Shown here one piece after another: positions 34,546-42,870 of a DNA stretch of 64,000 nt. Each line of letters begins with the position of its first letter. The stretch's first letter is position 1. Under the pieces are notes generated by a model. The model did no database searches. It was not told the origin of the DNA and worked only from the letters and a program-made list of their open reading frames with translations. This stretch comes from Pseudomonas abietaniphila (GTDB lineage Bacteria > Pseudomonadota > Gammaproteobacteria > Pseudomonadales > Pseudomonadaceae), in NCBI RefSeq assembly GCF_900100795.1, contig NZ_FNCO01000021.1, forward strand, positions 1 through 64,000. Reading direction: 5' to 3'. The position numbers were made by a program, and so were the translations under genes.

Positions 34546-35364
34546 GTGTCGCGGCTCAAGAAGCAGTGGGAGGCTGAGCACGCCGAGTGGCAGAAGCGGG
34601 GCTTATCAGAGCAGCGCTACGTCTACTGGTGGGCAGACGGCGTGTACAGCAACGTGCGCATGGATGACCGTCTGTGTCTGCTGGTGATCATCGGCGTCAC
34701 TGAGCAGGGCCGCAAGGAGTTGGTCGTCGTCGAGGATGGGCAGCGTGAGTCAGAGGCCAGCTGGAAAGAGCTGCTCACGGGGCTACGCGAGCGCGGGCTG
34801 ACGACGGCCCCCAAGCTAGCGGTTGGCGACGGCGCCATGGGCTTCTGGGCGGCGTTGAGCAAGGTCTATCCAGAGACCGAGCACCAGCGCTGCTGGGTCC
34901 ATAAGACTGCCAACGTATTGAATAAACTGCCGAAATCCGTGCAGCCCAAGGTCAAGGCCGACCTCCATGAGATCTGGATGGCCGAGACCCGCGATGAGGC
35001 GCACAAGGCTTTCGATCGCACGGTGAAACGCTTCGAGGCCAAGTACCCCAGAGCCATGGAGTGCCTGGCCAAGGATCGGGAGGAGCTGCTGGCGTTCTAT
35101 GACTACCCGGCAGAACACTGGGTGCATATCCGCACCACCAACCCGATCGAGTCGACCTTCGCCACGGTCCGCCTGCGGAGCAAGCGCAGCCGGAACTGCG
35201 GCTCCAGAGCGACGACCCTGGCGATGGTCTTCAAGCTGCTTCAGAGCGCCCAGAAGCGCTGGAAGCGGATCAAGGGGTTCAACAAGCTGGAGCTGGTCGT
35301 GAACAACGTCCAGTTCAAGGACGGCGAACCCTTGACCGATCAGTCAGACAGGACTGCCGCCTGA
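34546..35364 (+). pseudogene. 5'-truncated IS256-family transposase
   Basis: C-terminal 272 residues of an IS256-type (mutator-like) transposase with WADGVYSNV, VGDGAMGFW, HQRCWVHK and NPIESTFATVR visible. About 130 N-terminal residues are missing. An in-frame TGA precedes the GTG. The right IS end probably runs to about 35394 (ACACAGAATTTGACAATAACTC). Inserted between merR1 and an integrase remnant. Confidence 0.85.
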
Positions 35365-35393
35365 CCGGCCATACACAGAATTTGACAATAACT

Positions 35394-35536
35394 CGCGTTA
35401 CTTAGCGGAAAGCGCTCGCCATGCCAAGCTAGATACCACCAGCCGTTATTTGCACACCGAAGCCGATGAGTGGCATCAAGAGCAGCAGCGCCACCGCTTG
35501 AAAACGCCCCCAAAAGCAGGGGCTGAAACGTTATAA
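35394..35536 (+). pseudogene. 3' fragment of a tyrosine recombinase (integrase)
   Basis: The frame starting CGTTACTTAGCG reads LAESARHAKLDTTSRYLHTE, the C-terminal helix with the catalytic tyrosine of phage-type integrases, then about 26 residues and a stop. The rest was removed at the IS256 boundary. It directly precedes sufE, as if an integrase had once stood beside this chromosomal gene. Confidence 0.7.
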
Positions 35537-35574
35537 TAGCCGCGACTGTGATTCATCAACGCAAAGGATACGCC

Positions 35575-35991
35575 ATGGCAACTTCAGGCGCAGAGCTAGC
35601 CCAACAGGAGCTGGTCGAAGAGTTTGAGATGTTTGATAACTGGATGGACCGTTATCAGTACATTATTGATATGGGAAAGCAGCTGCCTGACTTTCCGGAG
35701 GAGCGTCGTACGGAAGAATATAAAATCCAAGGCTGCCAATCCAACGTGTGGACGTGCCATGAACAGGCAGGCGACAAACTGGTGTTCAAGGCTACATCGG
35801 ATGCTGCCATCGTATCAGGGTTAATTGCCGTATTGCTGCGTATCTATAGTGAGCGCACAGCCGAAGAGATCAATCAGACCGAGCCGCATTTCTTGAAAGA
35901 TCTCGGGCTTGATAAGCACCTTTCACCCACGCGCAGTAACGGCCTGCACGCCATGTTAGAGCGTATCTATCAGGTGGCTAAGCAAGGATAA
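35575..35991 (+). CDS. sufE: SufE-family cysteine desulfurase partner
   Basis: The 138-residue protein accepts sulfur from a cysteine desulfurase. The active cysteine is in the pattern KIQGCQSNVW, and ADAAIVSG-like SDAAIVSGLIAVLL follows. AAAGGA precedes the ATG at 35575. This is an ordinary chromosomal housekeeping gene, so it looks like captured DNA, convergent with yidD. Confidence 0.9.
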   Translation: MATSGAELAQQELVEEFEMFDNWMDRYQYIIDMGKQLPDFPEERRTEEYKIQGCQSNVWTCHEQAGDKLVFKATSDAAIVSGLIAVLLRIYSERTAEEINQTEPHFLKDLGLDKHLSPTRSNGLHAMLERIYQVAKQG

Positions 35992-35994
35992 ACG

Positions 35995-36327
35995 TTAGTG
36001 GCGGCAGAAGGTTGAGCGGCAACGCTCAGTAGGGCGGTCGTCATTTTCACGGCAGAGCGCTTCGCTGCGCCCACCGGGCACCGGATCCATGCCGCCTGGG
36101 CTGCCTGGGTGGCATTTCACGATGCGTTTGACAGCCATCCAGCCGCCTTTGAAAGGGCCGTGCACCTGGATGGCCTCGATGGTATAGGAAGAGCAGCTTG
36201 GCCAGAAGCGGCAGCGAGGGCCAAGCAGTGGGCTGATGGTGTATTGGTAAACGCGAATACAGCCCACCATCACTGCTGTTAGCAGCTTAAGAAAAACCTG
36301 TTTAATGGCGAACAGCCAATTTTTCAC
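35995..36327 (-). CDS. yidD: YidD membrane protein insertion factor
   Basis: A 110-residue protein with the YidD signature YQYTISPLLGPRCRF, PSCSSY, and a KRIVKCHP segment. It helps YidC insert membrane proteins. The start overlaps hisI by 4 nt. Chromosomal yidD normally neighbours rnpA/yidC, so this is an unusual context. Confidence 0.92.
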   Translation of the reverse strand: MKNWLFAIKQVFLKLLTAVMVGCIRVYQYTISPLLGPRCRFWPSCSSYTIEAIQVHGPFKGGWMAVKRIVKCHPGSPGGMDPVPGGRSEALCRENDDRPTERCRSTFCRH

Positions 36328-36797
36328 GGCGCTTTTTTACCGTATAGCGTGGCCGGATCAATCAGCGGCTCGCTGGTAATCTTGGCGCTGTCTGCACCGA
36401 GCGACACATAAAAGCAGCTGCGACGGCCGGAATGGCACGCGGGACCAGTTTGCTCCACCTGAACCAGCAGCGTATCACCATCGCAATCTAGCGCTGCGCT
36501 TTTAAGGCGCTGTTGCTGTCCTGATGTCTCACCTTTGCGCCATAGCTTTTGGCGCGAGCGTGAGAAGTAGCAAACTCGCTGCGTTGTTAACGTCTCTTCC
36601 AGGGCTTCTCGGTTCATCCACGCCATCATCAGTACTTCGCCCGTATCATGTTGCTGGGCAATGGCGGGAATCAGGCCGTCTTCATTAAAGCGAATGGCAT
36701 CTAGTAGCGTTGCAAGCTTGGGCAGGGAAGCTGTTGTGGTCGCTGACTCTAACGCCTTAAAAAGCTGTTGAGGGGCGAGTTCATCAAATTGGGACAT
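36324..36797 (-). CDS. hisI: HisI, phosphoribosyl-AMP cyclohydrolase
   Basis: The enzyme opens the purine ring of phosphoribosyl-AMP in histidine synthesis. Motifs: VLMMAWMNREAL, YFSRSR, LWRKGETSG, LDCDGDTLL, and TGPACHSGRRSCFY with the zinc cysteines. At 157 residues it has about 25 extra N-terminal residues. Its ATG overlaps the upstream Zur-like stop (TAATG). A HisI copy next to a zinc regulator recalls the duplicate zinc-enzyme genes found in Zur regulons. Confidence 0.93.
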   Translation of the reverse strand: MSQFDELAPQQLFKALESATTTASLPKLATLLDAIRFNEDGLIPAIAQQHDTGEVLMMAWMNREALEETLTTQRVCYFSRSRQKLWRKGETSGQQQRLKSAALDCDGDTLLVQVEQTGPACHSGRRSCFYVSLGADSAKITSEPLIDPATLYGKKAP

Positions 36798-36965
36798 TAG
36801 GCATTACTCACGGATCGGCATGCTTGACATAAGCCCTGAAGCTCAATCGTTTGGCGCTCAACGTTGAAGCCTTGGCGCTGGGCCAGGGCGGCAAGCTGAT
36901 CGCTAATTTCATCAAGGTGCAGCTCTTCGACGTAGCCGCACTGGCGACAGATAGTGAGGTTATGC
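36797..36965 (-). pseudogene. 3' fragment of a Fur/Zur-family regulator
   Basis: The frame reads HNLTICRQCGYVEELHLDE, then QRQGFNVERQTIELQGLC and QACR. This is the Fur/Zur dimerisation and metal-binding C-terminus with two Cys pairs. The N-terminal DNA-binding half is missing, replaced by the 3' end of merD2. Originally it was probably the first gene of a zur-hisI-yidD operon. Confidence 0.75.
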
Positions 36966-37301
36966 ACTGGACGCCAACTCGCCTAAAGAGGTCTCGATCA
37001 CCATCAGCTCTTTTCGGCGCACATCGATCTTCCGACGCAGTTGCTCGACACATCCGTGTACGCACTTGCTATCGCCTGCATCCAACGCCCTGCAAAGTCG
37101 CGTTAACTCGTCGAGCCTGGGTCCCGACTCGAAGGCCACGCGCAGGAAACGCAACCGTTCCAGTGTTTTGGCATCGAAAACGTTGTAGCCACCTTCGGTT
37201 CGCCAGGCGGGATGCAACAACCCGCGCATCAAGTAGTCGCGCACAACATGCACGCTTACGCCTGCATCTTCAGCAAGCTTCGAAATCGAGTAGGCATTCA
37301 T
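36960..37301 (-). CDS. merD: MerD (operon 2), fused 3' end
   Basis: The 113-residue protein begins MNAYSISKLAEDAGVSVHVV and follows merD1 closely through HGCVEQL. It then ends abruptly as SLGELASSA where the zur fragment begins, so a few C-terminal residues are lost. The start overlaps merB by 4 nt. Confidence 0.88.
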   Translation of the reverse strand: MNAYSISKLAEDAGVSVHVVRDYLMRGLLHPAWRTEGGYNVFDAKTLERLRFLRVAFESGPRLDELTRLCRALDAGDSKCVHGCVEQLRRKIDVRRKELMVIETSLGELASSA

Positions 37302-37936
37302 GCCGTGTTTCGCTCGCTGTCTTCTAACAGCTTATGCGCGATCAGATGTCCGAGACCGAATGCATTCTCGACAGGCACGAGCTCTATCCCCGGGTGCGTC
37401 GAAGCCCATGCATTTGCAACAGAAGGCGATGCAAAAAAATGCACATGACAGCAAAAGGAACAGCGAATGTCGGGTGAAGCATCCGGCGTTAGCAGAGACA
37501 CCATTGTTTCCGCCGGTTCAACCTGAAGCACTGCTTCTGGCGCAACTGTGAGCGTAATCGGCCTGCCGGTGGCAGCACAGCGCGACGTGACACGGGCTGT
37601 TTTGCCAATCAAAGCGGGAAACATCAAGGTGTCGAGCGCACACCAGGTGTATAAACGGCGGCCATCCACTTCAAAAACGTGAGGGGTTTCGCGTAGCGTC
37701 AGGCCCAGTCCAATGATATTGCCCTGCTCGTCATATTCGGTACCGGGCGCCGGCTCAAGTACAGTTGCAACCCTCTGCCCAGACCATCCGAGTGCGGTGC
37801 CGAGCGCTTCGCGTGACACAGGCCTTCCCATCACAAGCTGACGAAGCAGGGTGACGAAGAGGGTTGCGAACTCTTCTGGATGATTGCCAGATGAGAGGCT
37901 CTCGGCAATCTTTTTGGAATATATAGTCTTGTCCAA
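37298..37936 (-). CDS. merB: MerB organomercurial lyase
   Basis: A 212-residue enzyme that cuts carbon-mercury bonds, widening resistance to organomercurials. The catalytic residues are seen as WCALDTL (Cys and Asp) and IRCSFCCHVHFF (second Cys). The released Hg(II) goes to MerA of the same operon. Confidence 0.95.
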   Translation of the reverse strand: MDKTIYSKKIAESLSSGNHPEEFATLFVTLLRQLVMGRPVSREALGTALGWSGQRVATVLEPAPGTEYDEQGNIIGLGLTLRETPHVFEVDGRRLYTWCALDTLMFPALIGKTARVTSRCAATGRPITLTVAPEAVLQVEPAETMVSLLTPDASPDIRCSFCCHVHFFASPSVANAWASTHPGIELVPVENAFGLGHLIAHKLLEDSERNTA

Positions 37937-38019
37937 TTTCCACCTCCAACATCCAAGCAGCGGTTACGCGGCATAAACCCACCCTTGGCGATTACATGCC
38001 GCGCTTTTCAAAGATCACG

Positions 38020-38673
38020 TCAGCGTGCGCTTTGCCGGCGTTTCCATTCCTGGACCAGCAATTGCGCTTGCTGCACCTGTTCGGGCTTCATTTGAGCCGC
38101 ATAGTCGGCAATGACTTTTGCTGCCGTTGGTTCTCCTGACGCTGCTGCCAGACTCATCCACTTGTAGGCCTGAACCTGGTCGCGCGCGACCTCACCGAGC
38201 CCCTTCGCAAACAGTTGAGCCAGCCTGACTTGAGCCTGCGTGTGTCCCTGCTCGGCAGAGAGGCGGTACCACTTGAACGCCTGTGCATCGTCGGCAGGAG
38301 CCGCACGCCCTTTCTTATACATACCGTCGACTTCGCTTGCGTAGAGGCGCCCCAGGTTGAACTGCGCATCAGCTTCACCCTGCTCGGCCGCCCTGCGAAA
38401 CCACTGGATCGATGCAGCATGGTCTTGTTTTACGCCCATACCGCATTTGTAGGCAAGACCCATGATGTTCTGCGCCATGGCATCGCCCGCCCTCGCTTTC
38501 TTTTCCCAGCCGTCGACGGTCTCCGGCGCCAATGTTTCGATCGCTGCTCCCAGCTTAGAAAAGTCGTAGGCCGCCAGCGCATTGTTTGACAAGCCAAACG
38601 CTGCAGTACCCGCCAACAGAATGGTTAAGCATGCACGGGTGCAACGTGCTGTTAGTCTAATATCGCAAAACAT
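38020..38673 (-). CDS. Secreted Sel1-repeat protein inside the mer operon
   Basis: A signal peptide (LTILLAGTAAFGLSNNALA) precedes at least three Sel1-like repeats: AQNIMGLAYKCGMGVKQDHA, ADAQFNLGRLYASEV..., TQAQVRLAQLFAKGLGEV. GAGGAG precedes the ATG at 38673, 36 nt after merA2. Such helical repeats bind partner proteins. Its role with mercury is unknown, and one cysteine in the mature protein does not suggest metal binding. Confidence 0.85.
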   Translation of the reverse strand: MFCDIRLTARCTRACLTILLAGTAAFGLSNNALAAYDFSKLGAAIETLAPETVDGWEKKARAGDAMAQNIMGLAYKCGMGVKQDHAASIQWFRRAAEQGEADAQFNLGRLYASEVDGMYKKGRAAPADDAQAFKWYRLSAEQGHTQAQVRLAQLFAKGLGEVARDQVQAYKWMSLAAASGEPTAAKVIADYAAQMKPEQVQQAQLLVQEWKRRQSAR

Positions 38674-38708
38674 AAAAACTCCTCTGTCGCTCTTTTCGTG
38701 TCCTTGGT

Positions 38709-40394
38709 TTAGCCCGCACAGCACGATAGCTGTGTCACATCCTTCGAGAAAGTCTGTGCCACCAGTTTGAGACCTTCCACCATGGTGAGGTAGGTGAAAA
38801 GTTGGTTGGCAAGATCCTGGACGGTCATGCGAGCCCGGATGGCAATCGCGGCAGTCTGGATGATCTCGCCTGCTTCCGGTGTTACAGCCTGAACCCCAAG
38901 AATGCGTCCAGATCCAGCCTCAGCGACAAGCTTGATAAAGCCGCGCGTGTCGAAGTTGGCGAGTGCACGCGGCACATTGTCGAGCGTGAGAGTACGACTG
39001 TCGGTTTGCAGGCCGATGCGCTGGGCTTCTGCTTCACTGTAGCCAACCGTGGCAACTTGCGGATCAGTGAACACGACTGCCGGCATAGCGTCGAGATCGA
39101 GCGTTGCGTCGCCGCCGGTCATGTTAATGGCCGCACGAGTGCCGGCCGCTGCCGCCACATAGACGAACTGCGGCTGGTCGGTGCAGTCGCCGGCCGCGTA
39201 GATGTTCGGGCTACTGGTGCGCATGCCCTTGTCGATGACGATGGCCCCCTGCGCATTGACGGCTACCCCCGCCGCTTCCAATGCCAGGCTGCGCGTGTTC
39301 GGTGTCCGGCCGGTGGCGACCAGCAGCTTGTCGGCGCGCACTTCGCCCTGTCCAGTGGTCAGCACGAATTCGCCGTCCACATGGGCGACTTGGCTGGCTT
39401 GCGTATGTTCCAGTACCTTGATTCCTTCGGCACGGAAGGCGGCTGTGACGGCCTCGCCGATGGCAGGGTCTTCGCGGAAGAACAGCGTGCTGCGCGCAAG
39501 GATCGTGACCTGGCTACCCAGCCGGGCGAAGGCTTGCGCCAGTTCCAGCGCCACCACCGACGAGCCGATGACGGCCAGGCGTTCGGGAATGGTGTCGCTG
39601 ACCAAGGCCTCGGTCGAAGTCCAGTAGGGTGACTCTTTCAGGCCCGGAATCGGCGGCATGGCCGGACTGGCACCCGTGGCGACCAGGCAGCGGTCGAACA
39701 TCACGACGCGCTCACCACCCTCGTTCAAACTAACGATAAGGCTCTGGTCGTCCTTGAAACGCGCTTCACCGTGCAGAACGGTGATGGCTGAATTGCCGTC
39801 CAGGATGCCTTCGTACTTGGCATGACGGAGTTCTTCGACACGGGCCTGCTGCTGGGCCAGCAGCCGCTCGCGCAAGATCGTCGGCGGTGTGGGTGGCATG
39901 CCGCCGTCGAATGGGCTTTCCCGGCGCAGATGGGCGATGTGGGCGGCGCGGATCATGATCTTGGACGGCACACAACCGACGTTGACGCAGGTGCCGCCGA
40001 TGGTGCCGCGCTCAATCAGCGTGACCTGCGCGCCTTGCTCGACGGCCTTCAGTGCTGCCGCCATCGCGGCTCCACCGCTGCCGATCACGGCGACTTGCAA
40101 CGGGCGCTCGCCGCCGCTGCCCTTGTCGGCGGCACCCATCCAGCCGCGCACCTTGTCGAACAGCCCAGTGCGGTTGTCGGTCGGCGGGGCATCGGCGAGC
40201 ATCGCTTTGTAGCCCAGGCCAGCCACGGCGGCGGTCAGTGCGTCCGGCGCTGTGCCTGGATCAAGGGCGAGCTGGGCCGCGCCCTTGGCATAGGACACTA
40301 TGGCAGATTGGACGCCGGGTACTTTTTCCAGCGCTTCCTTGACGTGCGCCGCGCACGAGTCGCAGGTCATGCCGGTGATTTTTAGATGGGTCAT
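38709..40394 (-). CDS. merA: MerA mercuric reductase (operon 2)
   Basis: A 561-residue mercuric reductase with an NmerA domain (GMTCDSCAAHV), the redox pair in GGTCVNVGC, and the C-terminal QLSCCAG. It is close to MerA1 but clearly diverged in the linker (residues about 70-95), so the two operons are not a recent duplication. Confidence 0.97.
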   Translation of the reverse strand: MTHLKITGMTCDSCAAHVKEALEKVPGVQSAIVSYAKGAAQLALDPGTAPDALTAAVAGLGYKAMLADAPPTDNRTGLFDKVRGWMGAADKGSGGERPLQVAVIGSGGAAMAAALKAVEQGAQVTLIERGTIGGTCVNVGCVPSKIMIRAAHIAHLRRESPFDGGMPPTPPTILRERLLAQQQARVEELRHAKYEGILDGNSAITVLHGEARFKDDQSLIVSLNEGGERVVMFDRCLVATGASPAMPPIPGLKESPYWTSTEALVSDTIPERLAVIGSSVVALELAQAFARLGSQVTILARSTLFFREDPAIGEAVTAAFRAEGIKVLEHTQASQVAHVDGEFVLTTGQGEVRADKLLVATGRTPNTRSLALEAAGVAVNAQGAIVIDKGMRTSSPNIYAAGDCTDQPQFVYVAAAAGTRAAINMTGGDATLDLDAMPAVVFTDPQVATVGYSEAEAQRIGLQTDSRTLTLDNVPRALANFDTRGFIKLVAEAGSGRILGVQAVTPEAGEIIQTAAIAIRARMTVQDLANQLFTYLTMVEGLKLVAQTFSKDVTQLSCCAG

Positions 40395-40465
40395 GCGACA
40401 GATCCTTTTTCGTTTGTGGTAGCAGACAAGGGCGTCAGATGTGCTGCGCTGCCGTTTTCAGTGCC

Positions 40466-40741
40466 TCACTTCTTGACGCTGGACGGATAGCCTGCGTCTT
40501 CGGTGGCCTTGGTCAGCTTCTGCACGCTGGTCTTGGCATCATCGAAGGTGACAACCGCTTCGCGTGTCTCGAAGGTCACGTTAACTTTGCTGACGCCTTC
40601 GACCTTGGAAATCGCCTTCTTGACGGTGATCGGGCAGGTGGAGCAGGTCATGCCCGGTACGGACAGCGTGACGGTCTGGGTGGCGGCGAACACGGGGGCA
40701 ACGAAAGCGGCGAGAGCGAGGGAGGCAAACAGTTTTTTCAT
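40466..40741 (-). CDS. merP: MerP periplasmic mercury-binding protein (operon 2)
   Basis: A 91-residue protein with a signal peptide (MKKLFASLALAAFVAPVFA) and one metal-binding motif GMTCSTC. The ATG at 40741 has AGGAG upstream. No merC lies between it and merA2. Confidence 0.95.
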   Translation of the reverse strand: MKKLFASLALAAFVAPVFAATQTVTLSVPGMTCSTCPITVKKAISKVEGVSKVNVTFETREAVVTFDDAKTSVQKLTKATEDAGYPSSVKK

Positions 40742-40754
40742 GATGAACTCCTGG

Positions 40755-41105
40755 TTAGTAGAAAAATGGCATGACGTAGGGAAAACCAAGCGCGACCAAG
40801 ACCAACACGGCGACGAACCAGAAAATGAGCTTGTAGGTGGTGCGCACTTGCGGAATCGCGCACACCTCGCCCGGCTTGCAGGCTGCGGTCGGTCGGACGA
40901 TGCGCCGCCAGGCAAAGAACAGTGCAACCAGCGCCGCGCCGATGAAGATCGGGCGATAAGGTTCCAACACCGTCAAGTTGCCGATCCAAGCGCCGCTGAA
41001 CCCCAGGGCGATCAGAACCAGCGGCCCCAGGCAGCAAGCCGAGGCGAGAATCGCCGCAAGCCCCCCGGCGACAAGAGGGGCGCGCCCGTTTGATGGTTCA
41101 GACAT
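40755..41105 (-). CDS. merT: MerT mercury transporter (operon 2)
   Basis: A 116-residue inner-membrane protein with the Cys pairs ASACCLGP and CKPGEVC. The ATG at 41105 is chosen, and the upstream frame reads through the promoter. Confidence 0.96.
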   Translation of the reverse strand: MSEPSNGRAPLVAGGLAAILASACCLGPLVLIALGFSGAWIGNLTVLEPYRPIFIGAALVALFFAWRRIVRPTAACKPGEVCAIPQVRTTYKLIFWFVAVLVLVALGFPYVMPFFY

Positions 41106-41140
41106 GCATTTCTCCTTTCGAGCATTTGATCGATGGTTTA

Positions 41141-41171
41141 AGGTTAGTCCCGTAGTCATGTACGGAATCAA
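41141..41171 (-). promoter_or_regulatory. MerR-controlled promoter of mer operon 2
   Basis: On the minus strand: TTGATT, a 19-bp spacer containing CCGTACATGACTACGG (41165-41150), then TAACCT. Same architecture as at 34016-34046. Confidence 0.92.
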
Positions 41172-41176
41172 GCGGT

Positions 41177-41617
41177 ATGAAAAACAATTTGGAAAGCCTG
41201 ACCATTGGCGCTTTCGCCAAGGCGGCCGGGGTCAACGTGGAAACCATCCGGTTCTATCAACGCAAGGCGCTGTTACCCGAACCGGACAAGCCCTACGGCA
41301 GCATTCGCCGTTACGGTGAGGCGGATGTCGCCCGGGTGAAATTCGTTAAATCCGCGCAACGGCTGGGCTTTAGCCTCGATGAAGTGGCCGGGCTGTTGAG
41401 GCTGGATGACGGTGCTCACTGCGATGAAGCGCGTGTGCTCGCCGAGCAGAAGCTTGGGGATGTGCGTGGCAAGCTCGCGGATCTGCGACGGATCGAGTCA
41501 GTTTTGGAGCAACTGGTTCACGACTGTTGTGCGAGCCACGGGACTGTTTCCTGTCCGCTGATCGTTTCGCTGCATGGGGACAACTCGGGCGTTAACCGAG
41601 GATTTCCCGTTGCGTAA
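41177..41617 (+). CDS. merR: MerR mercury-responsive regulator (operon 2)
   Basis: A 146-residue regulator starting MKNNLESLTIGAFAKAAGV, with the helix-turn-helix and the three mercury ligands (DGAHCDEA, HDCCASH, TVSCPL). Divergent from merT2. A direct-repeat copy of its 3' half occurs at 42570. Confidence 0.95.
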   Translation: MKNNLESLTIGAFAKAAGVNVETIRFYQRKALLPEPDKPYGSIRRYGEADVARVKFVKSAQRLGFSLDEVAGLLRLDDGAHCDEARVLAEQKLGDVRGKLADLRRIESVLEQLVHDCCASHGTVSCPLIVSLHGDNSGVNRGFPVA

Positions 41618-41651
41618 GGCGCCCCTGTTGGTCGGCTTGCGCTTAGAAAAA

Positions 41652-41674
41652 AGCGGCGCTCAATGAGCGCCGCT
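41652..41674 (-). terminator. Terminator of the 41780 gene
   Basis: AGCGGCGCTCA/GAGCGCCGCT stem, followed on the minus strand by TTTTTT, about 105 nt after the stop codon. Confidence 0.7.
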
Positions 41675-41779
41675 GAATGGCCAAAGGAGCACTTGCAAAG
41701 GGCACAGTTTGGTATTGCTATTTGCCCTCGCGCCTCAGCAGAGTGGGCTCACGTTGCATCTGGTCGAGTAGCACAGGCT

Positions 41780-41995
41780 CTACTTTGCAGGCGGACAGGC
41801 GGGCTGCGCTTCGCTACGGCCTGCCGCCGTGGGGCCCAGTTGCTTAATCTCCTTGACGGTTTCCGCCACCAGGGTCGCTTCAGCCCTCTCGCGTGCAGCA
41901 ATTCGCTCAATCGCTCGGTCGCTCCCGCCCTCGGCCCATACGGTGGATGACAGCAGAGTCGCACCCACTACCAGCAGCAGTCTTAGGTGTTTCAT
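41780..41995 (-). CDS. Small secreted protein under a MerR-type operator
   Basis: The 71-residue protein has a signal peptide (MKHLRLLLVVGATLLSSTVWA) nearly identical to that of the DUF2790 protein at 43899. The mature region is short, charged and different, with one Cys near the end (ACPPAK). GAGGAG precedes the ATG. A MerR-type promoter stands upstream. The differing 3' half suggests recombination after duplication. Confidence 0.65.
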   Translation of the reverse strand: MKHLRLLLVVGATLLSSTVWAEGGSDRAIERIAARERAEATLVAETVKEIKQLGPTAAGRSEAQPACPPAK

Positions 41996-42033
41996 AACGG
42001 CGATCTCCTCTCGGGTTTTCGATCCACGATTCA

Positions 42034-42064
42034 ACTCTACCTCCGTAGTTAAGTACGGAATCAA
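42034..42064 (-). promoter_or_regulatory. MerR-type promoter of the 41780 gene
   Basis: On the minus strand: TTGATT, a 19-bp spacer with CCGTACTTAACTACGG (42058-42043), then TAGAGT. The dyad differs from the mer operators only at the centre, so MerR should recognise it. Confidence 0.8.
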
Positions 42065-42094
42065 GGAGAGAGGAGATGAAGGTCCTGGATTATG

Positions 42095-42194
42095 GCGCTG
42101 AGAGGAAATGGCAGGGCTCCGCCATGAAGACGGCGATTGCTTCAGGGCCGTCTAGGGCTGCTGCTGGGTCGTAGTCGTAAATTTTTTCGCTCAT
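42095..42194 (-). pseudogene. 5' fragment of an addiction-module antidote gene
   Basis: The frame begins MSEKIYDYDPAAALDGPEAI and AVFMA, like the start of HigA-type antidote proteins paired with RelE/HigB toxins. After about 25 residues it breaks off at the repeat shared with the 43.8-kb region. Its ATG overlaps the toxin stop (ATGA), the usual toxin-antitoxin layout. Confidence 0.6.
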
Positions 42195-42307
42195 TCTGAC
42201 CTCCACTCGCTGGCGAGTTTTTTAGCCGCTTCAATATCACGGCTTTGGCTGCTTTTGTCGCCGCCGCACAACAGCAAAACGAATTCATCACCTCGCTGCT
42301 GGAAATA
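42191..42307 (-). pseudogene. 3' fragment of a RelE/HigB-type toxin gene
   Basis: The frame reads YFQQRGDEFVLLLCGGDKSS, then QSRDIEAAKKLASEWR and a stop. This is the C-terminus of phage-derived Gp49-like/HigB toxins. The 5' part is cut off by the miniature element that begins at 42308. Confidence 0.7.
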
Positions 42308-42569
42308 GGGGTTGGGGGAGCAACGGAACAGAAAGTGCACTTAAGCTCAGTCGCTGCCCCGCAAACCCTTGCAACGTCTGGATAGTTTCGAAAAACGACC
42401 GTTTTATGAAACCGTTTCCGCTATCGCGAGGAAAGGTCACCAACACCCGAAAATCAGTGCAATAAACCTTTCTCACGAATCAAAGTTCGTTAATTCGCAG
42501 TCGCTGACGAGTAAAACGAACTCTAATTCGGCTTACGTTGGTTTTCAGTTCCATTGCTCCCCAACCCCC
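42308..42569. mobile_element. Tn3-derived miniature inverted-repeat element (TIME)
   Basis: A 262-bp non-coding element with 38-bp ends, GGGG...CACTTAAG at 42308-42345 and the complement of GGGG...AACGTAAG at 42532-42569. Both ends follow the Tn3-family pattern GGGG-N-GGAAC-GAAA-N-TAAG. The flanks (AAATA, GATGT) do not match, so the element has been involved in a rearrangement joining the toxin fragment to the merR copy. Confidence 0.75.
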
Positions 42570-42827
42570 GATGTCGCCCGGGTGAAATTCGTAAAGTCCG
42601 CGCAACGGCTGGGCTTTAGCCTCGAAGAAGTGGCCGGGCTGTTGAGGCTCGATGACGGCGCTCACTGTGATGAAGCGCGCGTGCTCGCCGAGCAGAAGCT
42701 TGGGGATGTGCGTGGCAAGCTCGCGGATCTGCGACGGATCGAGTCTGTTTTGGTGCAACTGGTTCACGACTGTTGTGCGAGCCACGGGACCGTTTCCTGT
42801 CCGCTAATCGTTTCGCTGCATGGGTAA
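42570..42827 (+). pseudogene. Second copy of the merR 3' half (metal-binding domain only)
   Basis: An imperfect direct repeat of 41325-41579 encoding VARVKFVKSAQRLGFSLEEV through the three mercury ligands and the stop. The DNA-binding half is missing. A frame open from 42369 through the TIME could add about 67 foreign residues. If expressed it could dimerise or bind Hg, but no ribosome site is seen. Confidence 0.75.
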
Positions 42828-42870
42828 AACGCTCTGCGTTGGCCAGTGGTTGTGAAGGGAACCAGCGGAC

